This document shows positions 25,456 through 32,885 of a DNA stretch of 64,000 bases, piece after piece (within the stretch, counting starts at the first letter, position 1; each line of letters starts with the position of its first letter). The stretch comes from SIG440 sp045532055 (GTDB lineage: Bacteria > Bacillota > Clostridia > Monoglobales > Monoglobaceae): NCBI GenBank assembly GCA_045532055.1, contig JAZSFF010000031.1:1-64000 (forward strand). The letters are read 5' to 3'. A program made the position numbers and the translations under genes. The notes beneath the pieces are model-generated. The model saw only the letters and a program-made list of their open reading frames with translations, was not told the origin of the DNA and did not search any database.

Positions 25456-25721
25456 GCTATGTTAAATTGGGGTGTTAGCGGTACCTTGTAACCCACAATC
25501 CGCTATAGTGGGAATGAAAACTTGAGCTGAGGGGCAAAGGTTGTCTTGGCTGCCTTAATTTTGGTGGGCGTTGACGATTCGGTCCTGCGCAATTAAAACC
25601 TGTGAACCACGTCAGGGCAGGAATGCAGCAGCGTTAAGCAGTTCTTTTTGATGTGCCGCAGGGTTGCCGGGTTTGAGCATACCGGTTAAGTAACGGGGGT
25701 AGCTTTGCTTCGAACTCAAGC
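25456..25721 (+). ncRNA. ffs: Signal recognition particle RNA, long (6S/scRNA) form
   Basis: The region 25598-25640 carries the universal helix 8 core: CTGTGAACCACGTCAGG, then GGAAT and GCAGCAG before the closing strand GTTAAGCAG. These match the Ffh-binding symmetric and asymmetric loops. About 140 nt upstream and 80 nt downstream pair into the extended Alu-type domain seen in Bacillus and Clostridia, giving roughly 265 nt. It lies directly before dnaX, the same order as scr-dnaX in B. subtilis. The exact ends are estimated from the promoter and from T-rich sequence near 25730. It occupies most of the 440-base gap between the flanking protein genes. Confidence 0.92.
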
Positions 25722-25756
25722 ACATGGCTTTTATTTTTAGTTGTGGGGTGAAACAA

Positions 25757-27352
25757 ATGGCAGAAAAGTATCAGGCACTTTACAGAAAATGGAGACCGTT
25801 GATATTTGAAGATGTTGTGGGTCAGGACCATGTGTCAGAAACCCTGAAAAACAGTGTGGTTTCAGGCAGAATTGCCCATGCCTATTTGTTTTGCGGAACC
25901 CGTGGAACAGGCAAGACTTCCTCGGCAAAGATATTTTCCCGTGCGGTAAACTGTCTGTCAAATAGTGATGGAAACCCTTGCAATGAATGTGATGTATGCC
26001 GTGGAATTCTGGATGGAAGCATCCTTGATGTTTATGAAATGGATGCTGCCAGCAACAGCGGTATTGACAATATACGTGAGATACGTGACGAAGTAATTTA
26101 CAGTCCAACAGGCAGCAAGTATAAGGTTTATATTGTTGACGAGGCACATATGCTGACAACGGAGGCGTTCAACGCTTTGCTGAAAACCCTTGAGGAGCCT
26201 CCGGAACATGTGATTTTTATTCTTGCAACAACCGAGCCGCACAAGATTCCTGCAACCATTCTTTCACGTTGTCAGAGGTTTGATTTCAGACGTATATCTA
26301 TAAACGATATTGAGAGACGGCTCAACAAAATCGTTAAAGAAGAGAATATTGAAATAACACCTGACGCTTTGGAACTTGTGGCAGAGCTTGCAGACGGTTC
26401 TATGCGTGATGGACTTAGTATTCTTGACCAATGCGTTGCATTTTCTAAGGGCGAACTTCGTTATGACGATGTTGTTGATATTGTAGGTGTAGCTGACAGA
26501 AGAGTTTTGTTTTCAATAGTTGACAGTATAAGTGAACTTGATACACGGACTGCACTTAACAGAACCGATGAATTCCTGAAAAAAGGCAAGGAAGCATCGG
26601 ACTTTATTGAAGAGTTGATAGCTCATTTCAGGGCTTTGATGCTTTGTAAGTCTACAGATGCCCCAAATGACATTTTGGAAAAAGCAGAGGAAGTTATTGA
26701 AAAATTTAAAGTTCAAGCAGAAAAGTTTGATATAGACCGGATTATAGGTGCAGTTTCCGTTTTAGGTGAGTTTTTGTTGCAATCAAAAAAAATGTCGGCA
26801 CCTACAGTAGCTGTGGAAATGGCTGTTGTTAAACTGTGCAGTCCGGGTGACGGAGGAAGTTCCTCAGAACTTGCACTCAGGATTGAGAAACTTGAAAAAG
26901 AACTTGAAGAATTAAAGAAAAATGGTGTTACAGCTACCAAAAAAATTGCAGCGAAAGCCAACACAACTGAACGGGTTGTTGCAGAGCAAGTCAAAAATGC
27001 TGTACCCCATATAGAAAATGCTGTTACATGGTCAAAATGGCGTGATGCCTTGAAAGCAGTGAAAGAAAAGAGCAAAAGTCTTTATACGTTCTTGTTTAAT
27101 GCTACGGCGTTGTATTTTGGTGATGAAATTGAACTTGTGCTTACAGGTGACTTGGCATATAATAAGATAAATACTGCCGAGGGCAAGGAATACCTTGCAG
27201 AACTTTTTTCTCAAGTTGAGGGCACAACGCTCAGGGTTGTGGTTTCAAAGGCAGGGAATCTTAAACAGCGAAATGGACAAACTGCAACAGTTATGGATAT
27301 CGCAGCAAAAAAAGATTTGCTGGGGGACAGAATGACTGTTGTTGAGGATTAG
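25757..27352 (+). CDS. dnaX: DNA polymerase III subunits gamma/tau
   Basis: 531 residues from the ATG at 25757, preceded by GGGGTGA; the product begins MAEKYQALYRKWRP, the family's standard N-terminus, so the upstream in-frame start at 25724 was not used. AAA+ clamp-loader features: Walker A GTRGTGKTS near 45-52, a four-Cys zinc module (NCLSNS... CNECDVC), Walker B VYIVDEAH and the SRC sensor motif. The C-terminal third is the variable tau-like region. It loads the beta clamp and couples polymerase to helicase. Followed by ybaB after 30 bp. Confidence 0.95.
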   Translation: MAEKYQALYRKWRPLIFEDVVGQDHVSETLKNSVVSGRIAHAYLFCGTRGTGKTSSAKIFSRAVNCLSNSDGNPCNECDVCRGILDGSILDVYEMDAASNSGIDNIREIRDEVIYSPTGSKYKVYIVDEAHMLTTEAFNALLKTLEEPPEHVIFILATTEPHKIPATILSRCQRFDFRRISINDIERRLNKIVKEENIEITPDALELVAELADGSMRDGLSILDQCVAFSKGELRYDDVVDIVGVADRRVLFSIVDSISELDTRTALNRTDEFLKKGKEASDFIEELIAHFRALMLCKSTDAPNDILEKAEEVIEKFKVQAEKFDIDRIIGAVSVLGEFLLQSKKMSAPTVAVEMAVVKLCSPGDGGSSSELALRIEKLEKELEELKKNGVTATKKIAAKANTTERVVAEQVKNAVPHIENAVTWSKWRDALKAVKEKSKSLYTFLFNATALYFGDEIELVLTGDLAYNKINTAEGKEYLAELFSQVEGTTLRVVVSKAGNLKQRNGQTATVMDIAAKKDLLGDRMTVVED

Positions 27353-27382
27353 AAAAAACAAGCTAGAAAGGATGGAATATTT

Positions 27383-27736
27383 ATGGCAAAAGGTGGATTT
27401 CCCAGAGGTGGCATGCCAGGTGGCGGTGCCAACATGAATCAGATGCTTAAGCAGGCAAAAAAGATGCAGGAGCAAATGATGAAGATGCAGGAAGAGATGG
27501 AAGACAAGATTCATGAGGCAACATCCGGTGGTGGTGCTGTATCTGTTAAAATAAACGGAAAAAGAGAACTTCAGGAAATAAAAATCAGTCAGGAAGTTGT
27601 TGATCCTGACGATGTAGAAATGCTTGAGGACCTTATTATGGCAGCTGTGAACGAGGGGCTTCGCAAAGTTGACGAAAGTTCAGCGAGTGAGATGAGCAAG
27701 CTCACCGGCGGACTGAATATTCCGGGTTTATTTTAA
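27383..27736 (+). CDS. ybaB: YbaB/EbfC family nucleoid-associated protein
   Basis: A 117-residue small DNA-binding protein. The Gly/Met-rich start is followed by a long helix (QMLKQAKKMQEQMMKMQEEMEDK) and the conserved SVKINGKRELQEIKI beta region. Dimers of this family bind DNA like tweezers. In Bacillus and many Clostridia the order is dnaX-ybaB-recR; here recR is missing and a SulP transporter follows. GAAAGGA ribosome binding site. Confidence 0.93.
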   Translation: MAKGGFPRGGMPGGGANMNQMLKQAKKMQEQMMKMQEEMEDKIHEATSGGGAVSVKINGKRELQEIKISQEVVDPDDVEMLEDLIMAAVNEGLRKVDESSASEMSKLTGGLNIPGLF

Positions 27737-27744
27737 TATAAATT

Positions 27745-27782
27745 GGGCATCTTATCCGCCGAATTTGAGTGGATAGATGCCC
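27745..27782 (+). terminator. Hairpin after ybaB
   Basis: GGGCATCTTATCC pairs with GGATAGATGCCC (one bulge). There is no T run, so it may be a weak terminator or an mRNA-stabilising structure. Confidence 0.4.
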
Positions 27783-27823
27783 TGTATTACGTAAAATTGA
27801 AATTCTGAGAGGGATGTTACATA

Positions 27824-29461
27824 ATGAAAAATTTTCAGCCAATGTTATTCAGTGATTTGAAAAGCTACAGTTCAAGCCAATTAGTTAAGGATATTATTGC
27901 AGGTATTATCGTGGCAATAATTGCATTGCCTTTGTCCATAGCTTTGGCGATTGCGTCAGGTGTTGGTCCGGAGGCGGGCATTTACACAGCTATTGTTGCA
28001 GGTTTTATAACAGCGTTATTTGGTGGCAGCAGTGTCCAGATTACAGGACCAACAGCGGCGTTTGCAACCATTGTGGCAGGTATTGTTGCACGGGAAGGCC
28101 TTGAGGGGATGGCTCTGGCAACGATTGTTGCAGGGGTTATTCTTGTGCTGATGGGTGTATTTAAGCTTGGCAATCTTATAAGGTTTATACCTTTTACAAT
28201 TACAACTGGATTTACAGCAGGAATTGCTGTGACTTTGGTAATCGGTCAGCTTAAAGATTTCTTTGGCGTTATATATCAAAACGGTGAAGCACCCATAGAA
28301 ACTGCCGAAAAATTGACAGCTTTCTTTGCCAATGCGGGCACGGTTAATATTCAGGCAATAGTTGTGGGGTTGGTTTGTCTTGCCATCTTGATTGTATGGC
28401 CCAAAATTTTTGACAAGATACCTGCATCACTTATTGCTGTAATTGCAGGCGTAGTGATGGTTAAAGGCTTTGATATGAATGTTAATACAATAGGTGATTT
28501 GTATACTGTGGGGCGTGAGTTGCCTGCATTCAATATGCCGTCAATCAGTTTGTCATCAGTGGTTAATATTTTCCCTGACGCATTGACTATTGCTTTGCTT
28601 GCAGGTATTGAATCGCTGCTTTCATGTGTGGTGGCTGACGGTATGGTAAACAAAAAACACCGTTCAAATACTGAACTTACGGCTCAGGGAATTGGCAATG
28701 TGTGTTCCGCAGTGTTTGGTGGTATCCCGGCAACGGGTGCTATAGCAAGAACAGCGGCAAATATAAAGAATGGCGGAAGAACGCCTATATCTGCTATGGT
28801 GCATTCAATAGTATTGTTACTTGTTCTTGTTTTGCTGATGCCATATGCATCTTGGATACCTATGCCTGCCATTGCAGCAATACTTATCCATGTTGCGTAT
28901 AATATGTGCCAGTGGAGACAGTTTGTATATCTTGTAAAAACTTCACCCAAGAGTGATATTCTGGTTCTTGTTGTAACATTTTTGCTTACAGTTATTTTTG
29001 ACCTTGTGGTTGCTATTGAAGTGGGTGTTGTTATGGCGTGCATCCTCTTTATGAAACGTATGAGTGACGAAACAAAGATTGAAAGCTGGAAATATGTAAA
29101 AGAGGAAGAAACTGAAGAAACAGGCCTTAGACAGGTATCAAAACATATAAGTGTTTATGAACTTTGCGGGCCTATGTTCTTTGCGGTGAGCAGTCAGATT
29201 CTGGATATAAAAACAAAAGAATACACAAAATGTGTAATTCTTAGAATGCGATCAGTGATGTCGGTGGACGCAGATGCGCTCAGGAGCCTTGAGCAGTTTG
29301 TTGACAGATGCAGTAAAAATGGAATATCTGTGGTGTTTTCTCACGTTAATCCCCAACCTATGAAAGCAATGAAAAAATCAGGACTTTTTGAACTTGTTGG
29401 CGGGAAAAACTTCTGTGCCAATATTGACAAGGCCATTGAAAGGGCGGAAAGATTTAGATAA
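27824..29461 (+). CDS. SulP family anion transporter with STAS domain
   Basis: A 545-residue integral membrane protein of the SLC26/SulP family. About 12 hydrophobic segments lie between 18 and 405, with family signatures LPLSIALAIASGVGPEAGIYTAIVAG (written here in short: G-P-E-A-G near 47-51), QITGPTAAF near 72 and GIPATGAIARTAANI near 300. The C-terminal STAS domain spans about 430-545 (YELCGPMFFAV, VILRMRSVMSVDADAL). Members carry sulfate, bicarbonate or dicarboxylates; the substrate is not readable here. It is 3 bp upstream of the HIRAN-TPR gene. Confidence 0.93.
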   Translation: MKNFQPMLFSDLKSYSSSQLVKDIIAGIIVAIIALPLSIALAIASGVGPEAGIYTAIVAGFITALFGGSSVQITGPTAAFATIVAGIVAREGLEGMALATIVAGVILVLMGVFKLGNLIRFIPFTITTGFTAGIAVTLVIGQLKDFFGVIYQNGEAPIETAEKLTAFFANAGTVNIQAIVVGLVCLAILIVWPKIFDKIPASLIAVIAGVVMVKGFDMNVNTIGDLYTVGRELPAFNMPSISLSSVVNIFPDALTIALLAGIESLLSCVVADGMVNKKHRSNTELTAQGIGNVCSAVFGGIPATGAIARTAANIKNGGRTPISAMVHSIVLLLVLVLLMPYASWIPMPAIAAILIHVAYNMCQWRQFVYLVKTSPKSDILVLVVTFLLTVIFDLVVAIEVGVVMACILFMKRMSDETKIESWKYVKEEETEETGLRQVSKHISVYELCGPMFFAVSSQILDIKTKEYTKCVILRMRSVMSVDADALRSLEQFVDRCSKNGISVVFSHVNPQPMKAMKKSGLFELVGGKNFCANIDKAIERAERFR

Positions 29462-29464
29462 ACT

Positions 29465-30352
29465 ATGATACTTGAGAAAATATTTGATTTTTACAAAACC
29501 CGAATCAAGGATATGGGTAGGGAACAATCAAAATCTGTAAGAGAAGAAAAGCCAGATGAAGAATTGATTTTAAAACTTCTGGATGTTGCAGATGCTGATA
29601 ATGATGTGCTTATAACAATTGCGGGAATAAGACATTATTCAGGCTCAAAGCCTTTTCGGGAAGGAAAAACCATAAGACTGAAGAAGGATAGAGGAAATAA
29701 ACATGACGACAAAGCAATAATGGCGGTGGATAGCGGACATAATACTATTGGTTATGTGGCAAACAGTCCCAACACCATAAAAGACGGAACATTGGGGGCA
29801 GGGGTTATCCACGGTGGAATAAGAAATAATTGTGTTGCACGGGTAATGTGGGTAGCGGATGCTTTTGTTATATGTAAACTTGAGGGCATAAGCTGTTTTG
29901 ATTTGGTGTATGCTCAGGGTGTCAGATTGTGTGATGACGGAGAATATGAGGCGGCTTTAAGATTATTTCTGGCACTTGAGGAAAAAATGCCGTATGCTGA
30001 GGTTTTTAAACGTATTGCGGATTGCTACATAAAGCTGGAAAACCCTGAAAAAGCACTAACTTTTGTGAAAAAGGTGTTGCAAAAGGATTGTAAAGACTTG
30101 CAGGCGCTTATGATGCGTGGCATTATTTTTAAAACTTTGGGAAGACTGGAAGATGCAATAGCTGATTTTACTGCCATAAATACTGTTCAGGCAAACTACA
30201 GAGTTTTGATTGAACGATGCAAATGTTATATAATGCTCAAAGATTATGAGTCGGCGTTTTGTGATGTGACAAAAGCGCTGAGGATTAACCCCAAGAGTCA
30301 TACCGCAGAGGAACTAAAAAAAGAAATTTTGAAACATAAGAAACAGGATTAA
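29465..30352 (+). CDS. HIRAN-domain protein with TPR repeats
   Basis: A 295-residue cytoplasmic protein. Residues ~45-145 match a HIRAN domain: TIAGIRHYSG, then IRLKKDRGNKHDDKAIMAVD and TIGYVANSP. The second half has at least three tetratricopeptide repeats (YEAALRLFLALEEKMPYAEVF, CYIKLENPEKALTFVKKVL, GRLEDAIADFTAI, KDYESAFCDVTKAL). HIRAN modules bind DNA ends in eukaryotic HLTF and are usually fused to helicases or nucleases; here there is no catalytic domain. It is coupled to the SulP gene by a 3-bp gap. Function unknown. Confidence 0.75.
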   Translation: MILEKIFDFYKTRIKDMGREQSKSVREEKPDEELILKLLDVADADNDVLITIAGIRHYSGSKPFREGKTIRLKKDRGNKHDDKAIMAVDSGHNTIGYVANSPNTIKDGTLGAGVIHGGIRNNCVARVMWVADAFVICKLEGISCFDLVYAQGVRLCDDGEYEAALRLFLALEEKMPYAEVFKRIADCYIKLENPEKALTFVKKVLQKDCKDLQALMMRGIIFKTLGRLEDAIADFTAINTVQANYRVLIERCKCYIMLKDYESAFCDVTKALRINPKSHTAEELKKEILKHKKQD

Positions 30353-30386
30353 TGCAAAGGCTTTGTAATGCCTTTGCATTTTTTTT
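30351..30386 (+). terminator. Terminator after the HIRAN-TPR gene
   Basis: AATGCAAAGG and CCTTTGCATT form a 10-bp perfect stem, followed by a T run. It overlaps the stop codon. Confidence 0.85.
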
Positions 30387-30419
30387 GATGGTGGTTTGTA
30401 TAAGAAAAAAATGGCAATA

Positions 30420-30446
30420 CTCCTGAAAAGAAGATTTCATCAGGAG
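30420..30446 (+). promoter_or_regulatory. Inverted repeat covering the ribosome binding site of the small ORF
   Basis: CTCCTGA at 30420-30426 can pair with TCAGGAG at 30440-30446, hiding the CAGGAGG ribosome binding site of the ORF at 30457. It could lower translation of that ORF and of the coupled recombinase. Confidence 0.45.
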
Positions 30447-30456
30447 GCCAAAGATT

Positions 30457-30624
30457 ATGAGAATAACAAGATTTGTGAACGGACAGAAAATTGACGGCAA
30501 GCTGGATAAAAGCATTGTTGTGGAAAATCAACTTATTTCAGGAACAATAAGTGAAGTAAACAGACGGTTTTTTGGGGGAAATACACAGTCTACAAGAAAG
30601 GAAACTCCCAAAATAAATGGTTAA
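30457..30624 (+). CDS. Small 55-residue protein coupled to the recombinase
   Basis: A short ORF with a strong CAGGAGG box 9 bp before its ATG. It overlaps the recombinase start by 8 bp (ATGGTTAA), the usual sign of translational coupling. The product is basic and polar (begins MRITRFVNGQKIDGKLDKS, ends TPKING) with a possible central beta strand VVENQLISGTISEV. I do not recognise a family. Size and position beside a large serine recombinase fit a recombination directionality factor such as the 58-residue SprB of SP-beta, but no sequence similarity is claimed. Confidence 0.55.
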   Translation: MRITRFVNGQKIDGKLDKSIVVENQLISGTISEVNRRFFGGNTQSTRKETPKING

Positions 30625-31984
30625 ACATGCTGCTATATATATACGGGTTTCTACTGATGCACAACGTGAAGAGGGGTATTCAATAGATGCACAGAAAGAG
30701 ATGCTGACAGCATATTGTGTTTCAAAATCAATACGGGATTATGAGTACTATATTGACGGTGGCTACAGTGGAAGCAACATAGAAAGACCTGAACTCAAAC
30801 GAATGATTGAGGATATAAAGGGGGGCAAAATAAGTTGCGTCCTTGTTTATAAACTTGACAGATTATCCAGAAGTCAAAAGGATACCCTGTTTTTGATTGA
30901 GGATGTATTCAATCCTTATGGTGTTGATTTCGTGTCACTTAATGAAAGCATGGACACATCTACACCATTAGGCAGACTTATGCTTGGAATACTGTCGGCT
31001 TTTGCTCAACTTGAAAGGGAGAATATCCGAGAACGAACACGCATGGGAATGAAAGAACGAATAAAGGAAGGTTTTTGGATGGGAGGAGGTCGGGTTCCAT
31101 TTGGTTATGATTATGATTCTGACAAAGGTATTCTGGTACCAAACAGTGACGCAGATACGGTGAGAAAAGTGTATGAATTATATCTCAATGGGTATTCAAC
31201 CAACGCTATTGCCAGAAAATTGGGACTCAGATATGAGAAGCTTGCCAGACAGATTTTGATGCGAAAAACCAATGCGGGGATTATTGTATACAAAGGTGAA
31301 GAATATAAAGGCAAACACGAACCTATTATATCATTGGAAACATATGAAAGGGCAATGCGGGCAATGGCAGAAAGGTCAGGGCAAAAACGTCCTGAAAGTG
31401 TATATTTATTGTCAGGACTTGTAAAATGTGGATATTGTGGGGCAAAAATGAGATATCAAAAATGGGGAAAGAATGGATATAAAATAGTGTGTTATTCTAA
31501 AGATAAAAGTAAGCCCCATCTGGTCAAGGACCCTGATTGTCCAAGTGAGGGTATATGGGCAGATAAGCTGGAGGATATAGTGAAAACGGACTTGTTTTCT
31601 TTGGGGTTAAAGGAAATCAAGGACCAAAAGCATATGTCGGCAAACGAAAGAATACTTGATGTTCTTGAAAAGAGAAAGAAAAAAGTGGGAGAAAAATTGA
31701 AGAAGTTGTACCTTGTTTATGCCGAAAGTGAGGATTTTGCCCTTAATGATGCAATAAAAGAAACCAAAGAAGAACTGGCAAAGATTGAGACTCAAATACG
31801 GGTTGAAAAGGAACAGCAGGTGGTAAGCAAAACAGAAAAAGAATTGAAAAAAAAGCTGTCAACATTAAAAGAAAGTTGGGACTTCATGACAGCCCACGAA
31901 CAGCGTAACATTGTGAGAAATTGTGTGCATGAAATAAAGGCAAAAGAGAATGATGTCAAAATATATTATAAACTGAACATCTGA
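30617..31984 (+). CDS. Large serine recombinase (SpoIVCA/SprA type)
   Basis: A 455-residue site-specific recombinase. The N-terminal resolvase domain has catalytic Ser12 in YIRVST, the KLDRLSRS motif near 75 and GILSAFAQLERENIRERT near 120. The central Recombinase (DNA-binding) domain is followed by a zinc ribbon with Cys pairs CGYC and C...DPDC (about 273-315), then a coiled coil (about 335-410). This is the architecture of enzymes that excise skin and SP-beta, or integrate phages and ICEs. Its 3' end lies 3 bp from the end of the convergent truncated sigG. It starts inside the preceding small ORF. No other mobile-element genes are adjacent. Confidence 0.93.
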   Translation: MVKHAAIYIRVSTDAQREEGYSIDAQKEMLTAYCVSKSIRDYEYYIDGGYSGSNIERPELKRMIEDIKGGKISCVLVYKLDRLSRSQKDTLFLIEDVFNPYGVDFVSLNESMDTSTPLGRLMLGILSAFAQLERENIRERTRMGMKERIKEGFWMGGGRVPFGYDYDSDKGILVPNSDADTVRKVYELYLNGYSTNAIARKLGLRYEKLARQILMRKTNAGIIVYKGEEYKGKHEPIISLETYERAMRAMAERSGQKRPESVYLLSGLVKCGYCGAKMRYQKWGKNGYKIVCYSKDKSKPHLVKDPDCPSEGIWADKLEDIVKTDLFSLGLKEIKDQKHMSANERILDVLEKRKKKVGEKLKKLYLVYAESEDFALNDAIKETKEELAKIETQIRVEKEQQVVSKTEKELKKKLSTLKESWDFMTAHEQRNIVRNCVHEIKAKENDVKIYYKLNI

Positions 31985-31987
31985 TTT

Positions 31988-32293
31988 TCACCAAAGTACA
32001 ATCATTGGCACAGCGTACGTGGAAAATTTTACGCCATGTGAAGTGTCAAAGTTGTCCAAAGCCTTTATCAGTCCTATGCATCCCACCTGAAATAAATCAT
32101 CAATATTTTCGTTTTTGCCCCCAAACCGTTGCAATACACTGAGGACAAGTCTCAGGTTGCCATAAATAAATTCTTGACGTGCTGATGTATCTCCCTGTTC
32201 TATTTTTTTAAAAAGCTCCTGTTTTTGTTTTTCGTTTAGGAATGGAAGTTTGGACGTGTTTACTCCGCATATTTCGACTTTATTGATTAAAAT
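31988..32293 (-). pseudogene. sigG: 5' half of sigG, interrupted beside the recombinase gene
   Basis: One uninterrupted minus-strand frame of about 100 codons encodes the N-terminal part of forespore sigma factor sigma-G. It includes NKVEICGVNTSKLP (the SigG N-terminal signature), region 1.2/2.1 (GNLRLVLSVLQRF) and region 2 (DDLFQVGCIGLIKALDNFD, then VKFSTYAVPMI). The normal protein continues with I-G-E-I-R-R; here it changes to VLW and stops. The rest of region 2.4 and regions 3-4 are not in the window. No ATG, GTG or TTG lies in frame upstream before a stop; initiation would need ATT (32293) or CTG, although a GAGAGGGG box is well placed. Either a gene split by a recombinase-borne element or a recent remnant of a duplicated or rearranged sigG. 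Confidence 0.82.
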
Positions 32294-32444
32294 TTCAATC
32301 AGCCCCTCTCAAAAATTTACTATTACAGTATTTCACCGATGTAAAAAACATATACAGCCTGAAAGAGAAAATAAAAAATCTGAATATCTGATAGAATATC
32401 AATAAAAGCCATTGCATATAGTTGCAATTAGAGAGGTGATTTTG

Positions 32445-32684
32445 TTGAATTGCAGCATAAATGAACTCAAAACCAAAGAGGTGATAAACATATCAGACGG
32501 GGCAAGACTTGGATATGTATCAGATGTGGAAATCAATTTGGCAGATGGCAGGCTTACAGCGATTATAGTTCCGGGTGCATATCGGTTGATGGGTTTTTTG
32601 GGAAAAGAGGATGATATAATAATTAAGTGGGAAAATATAAAAAAAATCGGTGATGATATAATAATTATTGAAAATGTAAAATGA
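32445..32684 (+). CDS. ylmC: YlmC/YmxH family sporulation protein (PRC-barrel)
   Basis: 79 residues from the TTG at 32445, placed 7 bp after GAGGTG (a TTG at 32442 is an alternative). The product is a single PRC-barrel: NELKTKEVINISDGARLGYV, then the conserved region around residues 30-50 (VEINLADGRLTAIIVPG) and WENIKKIGDDIII. In many Clostridia this gene lies just downstream of sigG on the same strand. Here the sigG fragment is upstream but divergent, pointing to a rearrangement. A terminator follows. Confidence 0.88.
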   Translation: MNCSINELKTKEVINISDGARLGYVSDVEINLADGRLTAIIVPGAYRLMGFLGKEDDIIIKWENIKKIGDDIIIIENVK

Positions 32685-32706
32685 TGCTCCAGAGGCATCA
32701 TTTTTT
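32681..32706 (+). terminator. Terminator after ylmC
   Basis: ATGATGC and GCATCAT form a 7-bp stem followed by a T run. Confidence 0.8.
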
Positions 32707-32770
32707 ATGTTAAAAATGACACTAAAAATAAAATAAAAGGTAGAATTGGGTAAAAAAAGAGGGAGATATA

Positions 32771-32799
32771 TTGACAAAATGGTAAAATCGTGGTAGATT
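32771..32799 (+). promoter_or_regulatory. Promoter of pncB
   Basis: TTGACA at 32771-32776, a 17-bp spacer and TAGATT at 32794-32799. The ~80-nt leader that follows is AT-rich; no known NAD-related riboswitch was recognised in it. Confidence 0.7.
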
Positions 32800-32885
32800 A
32801 TTTCTATATAATTTATGAGGAGTATAGACCTTTTTATAAGGGGTTTATATGGGTTAAATAATTGCTTAATTGCTGGAGACTTGTG

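Noticed and set aside
30457..32302. A prophage or ICE at the recombinase
   Set aside because: Only a recombinase and one tiny ORF are present; no capsid, tail, replication or transfer genes lie on either side in the window.
32800..32885. A NAD-related riboswitch in the pncB leader
   Set aside because: The leader is short and AT-rich and I could not match it to any known aptamer.
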